Source: Papaver somniferum
Taxonomy: Eukaryota > Streptophyta > Magnoliopsida > Ranunculales > Papaveraceae
NCBI RefSeq assembly: GCF_003573695.1
Contig: NC_039359.1
Location: forward strand, 116,939,849-117,003,848
Length of the DNA stretch: 64,000 nucleotides
Reading direction: 5' to 3'
Part shown: positions 1 through 11,085 of the stretch, in pieces
How the letters are laid out: the number at the start of each line of letters is the position of its first letter
Numbering within the stretch: position 1 is the first letter of the stretch
The notes under the pieces: model-generated
The model's input: the letters and a program-made list of their open reading frames with translations, nothing else
What the model was told of the DNA's origin: nothing
The model's database searches: none
Position numbers and translations under genes: made by a program

Positions 1-404
1 AAAGGAGTACCTTGTGAACTGTCCAAAGAAGAATAACATCCTGAAACTGAGAAAGTGTCTTCATTTCTCCAAATCCTTACATCATCACCAGTAATTAATG
101 AGTCTGGCTCAGGGATAAGATTCAACACCTGCATCAGATCATTTAGCTCCAACTCAGTCATATCTCTAGATAAGTTCAGAGTCCAAGTACTAAAACCATT
201 ATAAGTAGAAACCACTTCAGACAGGGTATAATCTTTGCTTCTGCATATTCTGTAGATATTTGGAAACATCTCTTTTAAAGCTACACCATTGCACCACAAA
301 TCTTTCCAGAACAAACATCTGTTGCCACTGTTAACTTGAGTGATTGAGTTCGAAATAACCAAATCCTTACATTTTAAAATACCTGCCCATAAACTCTTAT
401 TAAC

Positions 405-2156
405 TCACTTGTTAGAATCATTAGGGAATAAAGCCATTGGATTGCCATCAAATTTCTGATTCACCACTTTCCTCCAAAGAGCATCTTTATCCTTACCATA
501 TCTCCATATCCACTTAGCATGAAGAGCCTTGTTCATAATGCTAAGTTTCTTGATACCTACACCACCATTCTCTTTTGAAGTATTAACTCTATCCCATCCA
601 ACCCAACCTCTTTTCTTGACTGTTTTAGAGCCTCTCCAAATAAAGTGTCTCATAATCCTCGCCATTTCCTTTTCAACAGATTTTGGCAACTGAAAAAGAG
701 AAAGATAATATATAGGAAGACTAGAAAGCACAGTGTTAACTAAAATGATTCTACCACCTTTAGATATGTACTTTCTCTGCCAGCCACTTAACTTCTTTTG
801 AAATCTTTGAATAATGACTTCCCAAACAGAGTAAGCCTTGGATTTACTACCCAAAGGAATGCCCAAGTATTTAATAGGGAAGCTAACACATGAGCAACCA
901 AAAAGCTCAGGACAAGCATTTGCATTTTGAGTCTCCCCCACAGGTACTACTGCACTCTTTTTAAAATTTACTCTAAGCCCAGAAATAAGCTCAAAAGCAA
1001 ATAAGATATTTTTCAGATTTGAAATTTGCTCAGTACTGTCATCAATGAAAACTATTAGATCATCAGCAAACTGCAGGTGACTGATTGCTGTACCTTGTGG
1101 AACAGGTTTGAATCCAGCAATAAGATCCATTGAAGCATCTTTTTTAATCATGAGAGAAAGAACTTCATCCACCATAATGAACAAAAATGGAGAAATAGGG
1201 TCCCCCTGCCTAACACCCTTCCCACTTTTAAACAAGCTTGAAGCTTGACCATTAATAGCCATAGAAAACCTCACAGAGGATAAGCACCAATGAATCCAGT
1301 TCCTCCACACATTACCAAAACCAAATCTTTGCATTGTAACATCTAAACACTTCCAATTGAGGTTATCAAAAGCTTTTTCAAGATCCACTTTAACTACCAT
1401 CCCTGGAATTTGAGATCTTTCTCTAGCATCAATGAGTTCAGCTGCAATTAGAATCCCATCAGTTATTTGTCTGCCATCCACAAAAGCTCCTTGAAACTCA
1501 GTGATCAAAGAAGGTAAAACTACCTTAAGCCTGTTAGCCAGTAATTTTGAGATGATCTTGTATACATCCACAATGAGACTAATTGGCCTATATTGGTTCA
1601 TACAAACAACTCCATCACATTTAGGAATGAGAATAATGTTTGTGCAATTTAACCTCCAGTCCAAGAAACCAAGCCTCTCAAACTCCTTGATCACTTTCAT
1701 TAAGTCAATTTTTATAATATCCCATACTTCCTTGAAGAACTCCATTGTATAGCCATCTGGCCCTGGAGATTTGTTAGAACCAAAATTCCAAATAAAAGCT
1801 TTGACTTCTTCTTCACTAAAAGGTTTTTCAAGCATAATACTCTGCTGCACTGAAAGAGAAGGCATTTCCAAGTCATCAAAGTTAGGTCTGTATTGAATAT
1901 GGTCTTTAAACAATTTTTCATAATAATTCTTAGCTTCCCCATTTATCTGCTCCTTGTCATAAGAAAAATTACCATCTATTACAAGAGAATTAATGCTATT
2001 GGATTTCTGTCTATAAGAAGCATTCTTATGAAAGAACTTAGAGTTCCTTTCTCCATCAGCAATCCATTGTCCTTTAGCTCTAGCATGCCATTTACTGGCC
2101 AGGTTTAAAGAAGCAGATTTGTGTTTAATTCTTGAAACTTCTCTATCTAAATAGTC
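405..2156 (-). pseudogene. LINE reverse transcriptase region
   Basis: The largest open stretch gives 502 residues from an internal Met at 1913, and the same frame stays open up to 2156. RT landmarks appear in order: SPGPDGYTMEFFK, an IILIPK/YRPISL block, VKVDLEKAFDNLNW, GVRQGDPISPFLF, and the catalytic FADDL box, followed by the thumb with KYLGIPLG and SGWQRKYISKGGR. It copies LINE RNA into DNA at the insertion site. It is the best preserved part of the element, but the nonsense codon at 2157, the stop at 405 and the missing endonuclease mean it is not autonomous. Confidence 0.9.
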
Positions 2157-2594
2157 TTATGGAGATAAGATATTCATTTCTTCAAGAGAATCATACACAT
2201 CAATGAGGTTTTCCAACCCGTTAACTTCAGCTTGAATGGATCTATAAGTCTCTCCCCCCCATTTCTTAATAAGAAATTTGAGACCTTGTAGCTTTTTTGC
2301 AAAGACAAAGCTTGGTTTACCCAAGAAAGATAAGGCATTCCACCAAATTTTCATATTATCAAGAAAATGAGGATGAGTTAGGTAGAAATTATCAAACTTG
2401 AAAGAATGTTTAGAAGTTGTACCAGCATTACAATTGAGCACGATCGGGGCATGATCTGAAATTGGTCTCTTCATTCTGTATTGGACCAAGTTAGGACAAT
2501 GCTCTTCCCAGTCTGAGGAGCAAACAAATCTGTCAAGCCTACACAAAAGAGGTGGATTTTGTGAATTTGTCCATGTGAATATTCCTCCAGCCAT
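2157..2594 (-). pseudogene. LINE endonuclease C-terminal fragment
   Basis: The translation has the tail of an apurinic-type (exo-endo-phosphatase) LINE endonuclease: GGIFTWTN, then CRLDRF, then the catalytic SDHAPIVLN motif near residue 46. It would nick target DNA to prime reverse transcription. The frame is the same as that of the RT downstream and only one TAA at 2157-2159 separates them, so this is one broken polyprotein rather than two genes. The N-terminal catalytic half is absent upstream, so the fragment cannot work alone. Confidence 0.85.
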
Positions 2595-2639
2595 TTATAA
2601 ATCCATTAGGTCACAAGAATATTACATCTTCCGTTTCAC

Positions 2640-2959
2640 TTTAGGGAAACTTAGGCGCAGGCCCCAAAAAAATAATATTCTTATTGTCATGCCCAAGATT
2701 AATTTTTATTTCCGTGACACCCATAATTATATGAAATTTTGAAAAATGTAAGCATAACGGGTTATGCAGGGGTATAATTGGCAACGCAACTTAGATATAA
2801 CATATATAAAAATCCGAGCCTTGGAATTCTACAAATTTTATATCGTTGGAAATCTTTTTAAGAGAGCTACGCAACGAGTACATACAAGAATATCAAATTT
2901 TTGTTTTTCACGAAAAAATCGGAGGTGAACATCATTTTTTAGGCGAAATTTTCGAAAAC
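2640..2959. other. AT-rich spacer with no gene
   Basis: I see no coding signal between the broken LINE and the following minisatellite. The stretch carries isolated GGGTTATGCAG-like pieces resembling the repeat unit that follows, so it may be part of the same unidentified repeat element. Confidence 0.4.
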
Positions 2960-3425
2960 TTGATACATAACCGTTATGCAGCTACCAACAAAGATGCATA
3001 ACACATTCTGCAGACGCATAACGAATTATGCAACCATTTTCTCCACTGCATAACAAAGTTATGTAGCCATTGTATTAGTGCCTACATAAAAAATTGATGC
3101 ATAATGCATCTATTTTCTCGATGCATGAAAGATTGTGCAACAATTTTCCCGATGCATAACCTATTATGCAGCCATATTTTCGGATGCATAGCAGGTTATG
3201 CATTTATTTTCGTGACTGCATAACATTTAATGCAGATATTACTGTAGGTGCATGACAAGTTATGTAGTCTTTGTTTTTGTTCGTTTTAGTAGTGACAAAA
3301 AGTTGTTGCATAATGTGTTGTGCAACCGTTTCCTGAACTGCATAACAAGTTATGCAACAAATTTTGTAAATGCATAATAGGTGATGCATCCATTTTCATA
3401 ACTGCATAACAAATTATTCAACCAT
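2960..3425. repeat. degenerate minisatellite of TGCATAAC...TTATGCA palindromes
   Basis: About ten diverged copies of a roughly 40-45 bp unit are visible. Each carries a near-palindrome of the form TGCATAAC-N(2-5)-TTATGCA followed by an AACCATTTT-like spacer. Unit length and sequence drift, so the array is old. A single related unit recurs near 4108. Short open frames across it are by-products of the repeat. Confidence 0.75.
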
Positions 3426-4280
3426 TATGACCAACAACAATACCGATACATCTGTAGCTTCGACTCCTCGAACTTATCTCATCATTATCCTTCATCTGTA
3501 GCTTCCGAATTCCTTGATAACATCAGCCCAGAGGCCGACGAAAAAGACACGCTTAAGCAAAGACGTGATAATATAATACGATTGGACCTAGATCTACGTA
3601 AGAAAAACAAAAAAAAATCTAAAAATCTATGATACGCCCTCACCTTAGGAGTTCATACTTCATAGTTCGTAACCTCACATAATGGGTCCAACGATGCATC
3701 AAAATGTTGAAGCTTGACATCCATAGATGGTGCCCACGTGCATGCCCACCCATTACATGCTGTCGAAACAGGTTAAGTGAAAAGGATGTACTCGTAATTT
3801 TGTCGCTCACTATCTTTTTCTTTTAATGTATAATTTCTCGTAACTCACGATCCATGGCTCCATCTTCTCTATTTAGTTTAAAGTACAGACGAAAAAATCT
3901 TTTTAGATGTTAACTTATCGATGGATTTAAAGAAGTATGAAGTGAAGAGATAACTGGTTACGGTTAGTTGGCTTGCATGATTTGAAGAGCTCTATTTTTT
4001 TTTTGTTAATGGCATATTTGAACTCACAAATTTACCTCCTTTACATACTAGAACACCGTTGTCACAGTATGGAGTGCCGACCGAAAAAACACACACGAAA
4101 TAACGATGCATAGCGCGTTATCCATCCTCAAAATGTTATTTCTGAGGCATAACCAAATTAGTGGATGCATGAATCAAAATACGACGGTAAAAAGTGTTAT
4201 ACATTCTTTTTGGTGGCTGTGTAATTCGTTACGCTTTTCTTTTTGGAAAGATATTTTTACGCATATACTACCTCCGTTTT
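3426..4280. other. no gene seen
   Basis: Low-complexity AT-rich sequence. I found no convincing exon, RNA gene or complete transposon terminus. A lone copy of the TGCATA...GTTAT repeat is present near 4108-4130. Confidence 0.4.
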
Positions 4281-4324
4281 AGAAAAATAGATATTCTCAC
4301 GGTTATATTTTTGACTAGAATAGG

Positions 4325-4875
4325 CCAAATTAAAAAAGCGATACTTTCGGCCCGTTTCAGAAAAAGTGATACTTTTGCCCCGTTTCATAAAAAGTGGTAC
4401 TTTTGCCCTGTTTCAGAAAAGTGATACTTTCGTTCCGTTTCATAAAAAGTGATACTTTTGCCCCGTTTCATAAAAAGTGATACTTTCGTTCCGTTTCATA
4501 AAAAGTGATACTTTCGTCCCGTTTCAGAAAGAGTGATACTTTTTCCCCTTTTCACAAAAAGTGATACTTTCGCCCCGTTTCAGAAAAAATGATACTTTCG
4601 CCCCGTTTCAAAAAAAGTGATACTTTCGTTCTGTTTCAGAAAAAGTGATACTTTCGCTCCGTTTCAGAAAAAGTGATACTTTCGCCCCGTTTCAGAAAAA
4701 ATGATACTTTCGCCCCGTTTCAGAAAAAGTGATACTTTCGTCCCGTTTCAGAAAAAGTGATACTTTCTCCCCGTTTCAGAAAAAGTTTTACATTCGCGTC
4801 GCTTCAGAAAAAGTGACACTTTCGCTCCGTTTCAGAAAAAATGACCCGTTTCGAAAAAATATGATACTTTCGCTC
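4325..4875. repeat. 28-bp minisatellite resembling a Stowaway terminus
   Basis: Around nineteen tandem copies of a 28-bp unit, consensus AGAAAAAGTGATACTTTCG then CCCCGTTTC, are visible, with small indels and base changes. The unit resembles the CTCCCTCCGTTTCAGAAAA-type end of plant Tc1/mariner MITEs (Stowaway), and a single such end (CTACCTCCGTTTTAGAAAA) stands just before the array near 4270. The array most simply reflects tandem amplification of a MITE end. Open frames over it are artefacts. Confidence 0.85.
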
Positions 4876-4879
4876 CGAG

Positions 4880-5145
4880 TTACAATAATTGGATATTTAA
4901 ATAGTTATAGTAATTGGATTAAAAGGAAGAGACAATTTTGTCTAGTGAAAAAGCAACCAAATAAAATTATGTCACGGGAATCTTTCAGTAATATTCCTTC
5001 CCAATCTTTTTATCAAATTGAATATTTGTGTTACCCTTCATTTTACAAAAAAGTGGCCATAAAAGAGACTCCCTTCTTCAGGCCCTCCGATCGATCGGCC
5101 CAAATATTTGCAGTATTTTCGCTTCCGGTAAGTACCCTTCACTAA
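4880..5145. other. AT-rich spacer, no gene
   Basis: Nothing coding or structural recognised between the minisatellite and the inverted-repeat arm. Confidence 0.4.
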
Positions 5146-5262
5146 AGATTTTTGTTAGAGGGAGAGCAAAAAGCGATCGGAGGAGAGTAAAAGTCGTGGT
5201 CGACTCATTGAATAGGAACTATCCAATATCGTTTTCTAACTCGGACCAAACTACCCGTTATA
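5146..5262 (+). repeat. left arm of an imperfect inverted repeat
   Basis: This segment (TTTTTGTTAGAGGGAGAGCA onward) matches the reverse complement of about 19931-20050 over roughly 115 bp. Shared blocks include GGGAGAGCAAAAAG, CGTGGTC, CTATCCAATAT and TTTTCTAACTCGGAC. The two arms bracket the gypsy element at 5387-19521, whose own target duplication is intact. The simplest reading is that the gypsy element inserted into an older terminal-inverted-repeat element of about 0.7-0.8 kb. I could not define that element's exact ends or target duplication. Confidence 0.65.
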
Positions 5263-5381
5263 TGATAGGCCCACGACCAAACGAGAGATCATCGTTCTAA
5301 CCTTGTTGTTAATGAATAGCTATCTAATGACCTAACTAACGGCGAAGCCTGATAATGGGTTTGATGTTTCTGCCATTAATA

Positions 5382-5386
5382 GTCTC
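5382..5386. repeat. target-site duplication GTCTC (left)
   Basis: Identical to the five bases directly after the other LTR at 19522-19526. Five bases is the usual duplication length for LTR retrotransposons. Confidence 0.9.
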
Positions 5387-6292
5387 TGTGAACACAAAGA
5401 TCAATGTCATCTGAGTATTCACAAATAATGCGCGCAGACTCATGACAATACAGTAAATAAGCTGCGCCTGAGGGGAATGGATTGGTTATGTCGAATCCTT
5501 GACTCAGAGTTCTAATACTCTTCCTCGTCTCATCAACTACAATCATTGTTCTTAGCTCATACAATAAGATAAATAGTGGATGAAGTATAAAATGTACGAA
5601 CATGATATACCATAAGTATCGAATTGAACATATAAAGTATAAATGCATGAATATAGATGAAACGATTAACTTATATGATTCATCACTCAGATCTCTGTCT
5701 GCGGGTTTGGGTTTTTCATTATATGTATGAAGGTTACAGAAATAGTCGAATGACTTTGAGATCAACATAAGCCTGCGTAGCAGGAGGAACTTCACTTACA
5801 CTTTCTCTCTCTCTCTCTCTCTCTCTCTCCTATTCTCCTCTCAATGTTTTTCGGCCCCCTCTTCACTTGGGAGAGAGGGGTATTTATAGGGAGGTTACGT
5901 GGGGTCCAATTCTGAAGCCCGTTATAATCTTATCCTCTTGTGTTTTGTGCCACTCACGCAGAAGTCTTCGTGTTCTCGGCTGCATCTGCGTGTTCTGTCT
6001 GGATACGCAGTATTATCTGCGCTTCCTATACAAGCTGACTGACACGTATGCTGTTTGAGGGTATTTAATGCGGATAGTTGAGATGTCTGTCCGCGGTAGA
6101 CAGCTGTCCTCTGCCCCTGTCTTGTCTGCGTCAGTCTGACTATCCCCAGCCGTAGATCTTAGATCTTTCTAGGGATAGGATAAAGTGACTCTTGGCTGTC
6201 CACGCGTGATATCATATCTTGATGCCCTTAGCCGCATGTCCTCCACGTTTGTCTTTGTGGGCACGTGGAGGAAGATGAAATGTGTACCTATA
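5387..6292 (-). repeat. 3' LTR of the gypsy element
   Basis: Direct repeat of 18620-19521. The outer end is TG (plus strand) and the inner end reads TACCTATA where the other copy has TACCTACA, so the terminal dinucleotide has mutated. A (CT)n microsatellite at about 5800-5829 is longer than in the other copy. A minus-strand TATA-like box lies at 5881-5890. Confidence 0.92.
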
Positions 6293-6312
6293 ATTTGCCC
6301 ATTTTCCTCCTA
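6293..6312 (-). promoter_or_regulatory. polypurine tract of the gypsy element
   Basis: Directly before the 3' LTR the minus strand reads AGGAGGAAAATGGGCAAAT, purine-rich and correctly placed to prime plus-strand DNA synthesis. Confidence 0.6.
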
Positions 6313-6337
6313 CTGGGAGGTTAGTCGAAGTGGGAAG

Positions 6338-6530
6338 AAAAAACGTGTTACTCTTTTCATCTTCTCTTTATTATTTTCCTAGATTTTAGGGCACGTTCCC
6401 CACTATTTGTAATAACTTCTTCTTGGGTAGTGGAAAAACGTATTACTCTCTTCATCTTCTCTTTATTATTTTCCTAGATTTTAGGGCACATTCCCCACTA
6501 TTTGCAATAACTTCTTCTTGGGTAGTGGGA
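6338..6530. repeat. 96-bp tandem duplication upstream of the antisense gene
   Basis: Two adjacent near-identical copies start at about 6338 and 6434 (AAAAACGTRTTACTC to TTCTTGGGTAGTGG). They sit just before a plus-strand TATA-like sequence and may duplicate promoter elements of the accessory gene. Confidence 0.85.
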
Positions 6531-6549
6531 CGGTTTTTATTTCTCTTTG

Positions 6550-6560
6550 CATATATATAT
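6550..6560 (+). promoter_or_regulatory. probable TATA box of the antisense gene
   Basis: CATATATATATG lies about 520 bp upstream of the ATG at 7075, after the duplicated 96-bp unit and before a pyrimidine-rich leader. A CAG acceptor-like site at 7070-7072 just before the ATG suggests a leader intron. This is inference from position. Confidence 0.4.
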
Positions 6561-7074
6561 GAGAAGGAATGTGAAAATTCTCTAATCATAAATTTCATTC
6601 CTTCTCTTTCCTCAAAATTTTTATTCATTGTTCTCTGCTTTTGTATCCTTGTTATTAACTGATGCTGCTGCTATTGTTGCTCCTCAAAGTTTTCTGCTGC
6701 TGCTGCTACTATTGTTTGTCGAGGTTTTCTGCTGCTTCTACTGTTGTTCGTCGAGGTTTTCTGCTTAATTTTTTGTTTATAGGTAGGTGGTTTTACTGTG
6801 TCTTGATTATCTTTTGATGAACTGTTGCTATATGTGTTTGTGATGAAGAACATATATCTAAGTGTGTGTATGATTTCCCATGTTCGTTATTACAAACAAT
6901 AATGATTTCTTCCTTCGTATATGCTTGCCCCTATTTGTTATTTCCCCTTTTATTTAGGGTTTGTTCTTATTTTCCATCTGGTTCATGATTATGAAGAACT
7001 GGATTAAATTGGGTTTTTTTGATTTCTGTTTTGTCTTCGCGGAAATCTGAAACTTGTTTGTGTACTACGCAGAC

Positions 7075-10000
7075 ATGGATGACCGTCCGCGGGTTTCTTA
7101 TCAAACTCCACCGCCTAGTCCGCGTAGATCTCCTCCGCGTAGGGATCCTGATGTTTCTCCGCCTGGTGGAGGTTCGTCTAAATCTTCCCAAGGTGATTCC
7201 CGCGTTCATAGGGTTTCGCCTTCTTCTGGTCAGAGGCACTTATCTTCTAAGAGGGGTGAGTCGCATAGAGGGAATACGCAGAAGGGGGACCGGCCAAAAG
7301 AGGCTCCTGGCTCCCGGTATGCTGTTTCTCGTCCCTTAGTTAATCCGCGTGATGATCCAAGAGAACGCGGGATGTCCTACCTCTTCGGTCAGTGGCGCCT
7401 CCTTCCGCGTCTCATCAACATCCTCTACCTCCCCCTCCAGTGTCTCAACCCAAGGGGAGGTCTTCGAAAGAAGTGGTTTCGAAGACTGATGTATCTAAGG
7501 TTCATCCTAAGAGGAAAGCTTCCGATAGAAACCCTTCGAAGGGTTCTGCGCCTGATCCCGTGGAGGAGGAAGATATTTCTCAGGAAATACGTAGCGTCGC
7601 TTGGGAGAAGAAAGTGACCTTCAAACATATTGATCTGGGGTTTTCAAGGAAAAGCATGGTCTTCAGCTATTCGATGTTCGTTTTTACGCTGCTGATGATG
7701 ATATTACTTATGAGATGATATCGACATATAAGTTTGATGAATTTCATCTGCTGACCACGGTGGGGGCCTTTGAAGCGGGTCTTATGTTGCCTTTGTACAA
7801 GTCTGGGGATTCTTTTTATTATGTGCTGGCTGGTCGAGAGGGTTCTTCGAAGAACACACACTGTCGCTCTATTTCCCAACTTCATGGGAATTATCTTCGT
7901 GCACTGAGGGAGTGTTATCTTCGGAGCAAAGGAGAGACAATGATGACTCTTTATGTTCCCAATCCTGAGGAAAGGGAGAGTGGAGTGGTATACGCCTGAG
8001 AATTTTAACAAGTCTTTCGGTGACTATGTTAACAGTAGGAATCGTAAACCGTGGAGTGTGAGTCTTCGGAATATTGCCGCTCCTCGTGGTGAGATCCGCC
8101 TTCTGAGTGAAGTAAGTGGTGCTAAGGTGAAGTACGTCCCGGGTACAGGAATTCTACTAACAAACTGGTGTTTCCTACTCGTGAGCGGATCAAGCGTGAT
8201 CATGACTATGAATGGCACGCAACTGTTATTGAGGTTGTTGGTCCCTGGGCTTGGGGGTGGGTTCCAGGTCCGCAAGGATGGCGTCCTACCGCAGATAGCC
8301 AGATACGTGCGGCTCCTCCTGCTCGTTATGGGAATTTCCGTCCTTGGCATTTGAATTTTGAGGGCATGAATTTCCAATATGCCCTCGATGTTGTTGATGG
8401 AGATGACGAAGAGAGTTCCGATGCTGATCTTCAGCGAAGAATGCTGCGGTTGTCAAGGTAAGATTTCCATATGCCTTGTCCTTTAGTTGAGGCAGTTTTA
8501 ATTCTTTTCAAAGTCAGGGATTTTTATTCTTGTGCCTTGTCTTTTTAGGCGACGAAGAAGAGGAGGATAAATCCCAAGCAGTCCACCACCGCAACAATCG
8601 AGGAGGCGGCGGAGGTTTATGAAGAAGTTAACAGTCCTGTGACTGAGCTTGGAGAGGATGAAGATATGTGATATGGAAGAGCGTACTGATACATCCCCTC
8701 CAGGTCATGATGATGAAGAATTTGTTGAAGGGAATACTACCGCTGGTGGCAGCGGTATTGGTGGTGAAATTAATCCCGCAGGTTGTCATGATGCTGGTGC
8801 CGAAGCTAATCCGCGGGTTGCAGTGATGCTGGTGATGATAACACTGGCCTTGGTGATGAGGGTGTTGGTGGTGAAATTCCTGCTATGTCTCAGGAGTTTT
8901 CCTTTGGTCGGATTTATTCTGCGGAGGATAGTTTTGACATAAACGCTGCCCTGGGCCTGGCTTCTGAGTTCAACCTGCTTTCCCCAAACGATGATTGGGA
9001 TGTGCTTGGTAACTCTAGCAAGGCGGATGGAAAGGGCAAGGAGTCGTGGATGCTAGTGATGTTCCAGAGGGGAGCGGTGCTAGAGACCTTCCAGATTTGG
9101 ATGCGGGAGTAGCCTCGAACTCTTCGGGTGCTAAATTCACGGACATGGGTAAGGCCTCGGTTGGGTCTTCTGGAGATGATTTTCCTCAGTCACTGATCCT
9201 TGAGGGTGATGATGCCATCTTAGCTTGGTTTAAAAAGAAGAACTTGATGTTCGTACCCAATCCAGCTCCTGTGGTGGAGGGTGAGAAGAAATCTGATGCC
9301 TATACCCGTAAGATGATGCAATTGTCTCCCGAGGACCAGGTTGCAGAAGCGTGGGATAAGAATCTTCGGGCCTTGGAGGATGCTCTAGTAGTCGACGCTC
9401 CCTCGACTGTTGCTGATATGATGGCGTTGGCTGATGGGTATCAGTATGGATTTCCCCAACAGCGGATGTTAGAGGTGAGTTCTCTTATCATTTTGCCTTG
9501 TATCAATTTTTAGCAATTTTAGAGTCAGGGTGTTCTAATCTTCTGATTCGCAGATGATGAGGAGTGAGCATTGCAATCACATGTTGTACCAGTTTTTTAA
9601 GGCCAAATCCCTTAAGTTGGAGGCTAAGCTTCGTCTTCGGGAAGAGGAGCTTACTGCGGCTGAGACTGTCATTGCTGATAGGGATAGGGAGATATGTGAG
9701 TTGAAGAGTCTCCTCAAGGCTAAGGAGCAACAAGGCAAGGAGGAGGAGAAGCTTCGCTTGGATCTTGCTATGGCTCGTAGTGAGTTGGAAGAGGCCAAGA
9801 AGAATTCTTCGGCTGTTACAGGTTTGATTATCTGTTCTCTTCCTTGCTGTTGTCCTTTACTGTAATTAGTGTTCTGTCTGAGTCTCCCTCCCCCACCCTA
9901 TCTTCAGTGGGTGGAGTTCCTGAGTTAGTATGGCTTCGGAAAGAGCGGCAGCGTCAGAAATCTCGCATCGCAGAGTTGGTAGAGAAGATAAAGAGCGAGG

Positions 10001-11085
10001 CTGATAAGTGGAATGCTCGTGCCGATGAACATAATGCTCTGGCAGAGGAGTGGCGTGGCAGACGAGTCCAAATGATTGATATGCAGAACAAATATAACAA
10101 TGATCGTCGTTTGTTTAATGGAACGTTGTTGTGGACGCGTGATAATCTTCGTGAATCCCGAGAACAGGTCTCATCTTGGAAGCTAAAATCAATCTCTTGG
10201 AAGAAGAATTGCGTCAAGCTCGTTCTTCTCAGTCTTCTGATGTTAAGATTACATTCAGCGTCTTGCTAGGGAGAGAGATGACGCTAGGGCTGAGGCTGGT
10301 GCTCTTAGCAAAGCTTTAGCTGCGTCTAGGGCTGATGTGGTACGCCAAGCTGAGTCTGAGAGAAATCTTGAAGTAAATATGTATCGGCTCAACAAGGGTC
10401 TGGAGGGTTTAAACAATGAGGTCAACCATCTTCGTCACTTGGATTCAATGAAACAGGTAGAATTAGATGCGAGTCAGTACGCCCTTTCAACCCTTCAAGC
10501 GGATTATAAGAAGTTGTCAGATGAGTATGATTTTCTTGATGAAGCCCGTGATGCTGTTGTTAACGAATATGAAATAGCTTCGGCGAGAGTCGAAGGTATA
10601 TGCTTATATTATCGAGTGTGATTCTGTAATTTCCTGGACCTAACCATCTGCATTTTTCTTTTCCTTGCAGAGCTCCAGGGACAGCTTCGCACTGCAAATG
10701 AAGAGCTTGCGGAGGCTCAATCCAATTAGTGCATCAGGAAAGCCAGATTAATTATCACAAAGGTTTAGCTACAGCAAGGGACGAGGCTGCCCAAGCCGCT
10801 TCGAAGGAAGTGAGTCGCCTTTCCTCGTTGTTGTCAAAGGCTGAGATGATGAATACTGTTATTGCGTACAAGGCTCGGTGTCAACTAGTGGAAGAGACTA
10901 ACAAATTCTGGATAGCATCGAGTATGATCTTAAGACCGAGCATGGCCTTATCAAGAGCTATCCGCGCCGTGAGAAACCCCCCCCCTACATCTGGTTCTTC
11001 AGGGCCTTCCTCGGGTGGGAGCGTACCTTCAACGCAGAAGGGGAAGATTGCTAAACCTGCTGGTGGGGTTGAACCATCCAAGTAG
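7075..11085 (+). pseudogene. spliced antisense accessory gene (aORF) of the Tat element
   Basis: Plus-strand coding sequence lies opposite to the element's own genes. The preferred start is ATG at 7075 (MDDRPRV; a short in-frame extension from 7054 is possible). The N-terminus is basic and Pro/Ser/Arg rich. A globular domain at about 7650-8460 (KFDEFHLLTTVGAFEAGLM, LHGNYLRALREC, WYTPENFNKSF) resembles the gypsy-type transposon domain of plant accessory proteins. Long coiled-coil segments follow (9554-10595), then a Ser/Pro-rich tail. Introns with good GT-AG sites are seen at 8458-8548, 9475-9553, 9822-9907 and 10596-10670. Frame changes near 7385, 7645, 7975, 8165, 10215 and 10720 indicate decay. 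Additional antisense reading frames are known in Tat elements; the function is unknown. Confidence 0.75.

Larger units (their letters stand above)
1..2625 (-). mobile_element. 5'-truncated LINE (non-LTR retrotransposon)
   Basis: One minus-strand frame runs from about 2594 through the reverse transcriptase to 405 and, after a stop, continues as recognisable LINE C-terminal sequence to the window edge (a WKDLWCNG-like segment around 320-290, then an RIWRNEDTFSVSG-like segment near 60). Order in the element is endonuclease C-terminus, RT, then the pre-zinc-finger region, as in plant L1-type LINEs. Homology stops near 2625, so most of the endonuclease and all of ORF1 are missing, which fits 5' truncation during target-primed reverse transcription. 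The 3' end lies outside the window. No target duplication can be tested. Confidence 0.9.

Noticed and set aside
4194..5145. Frames of 76 and 138 residues over the 28-bp minisatellite
   Set aside because: The translation is the repeat unit read through; no domain and no codon bias.
7054..7074. Upstream ATG as the start of the antisense gene
   Set aside because: A CAG acceptor-like site lies just before the ATG at 7075, and the extra seven residues look like translated leader or intron.
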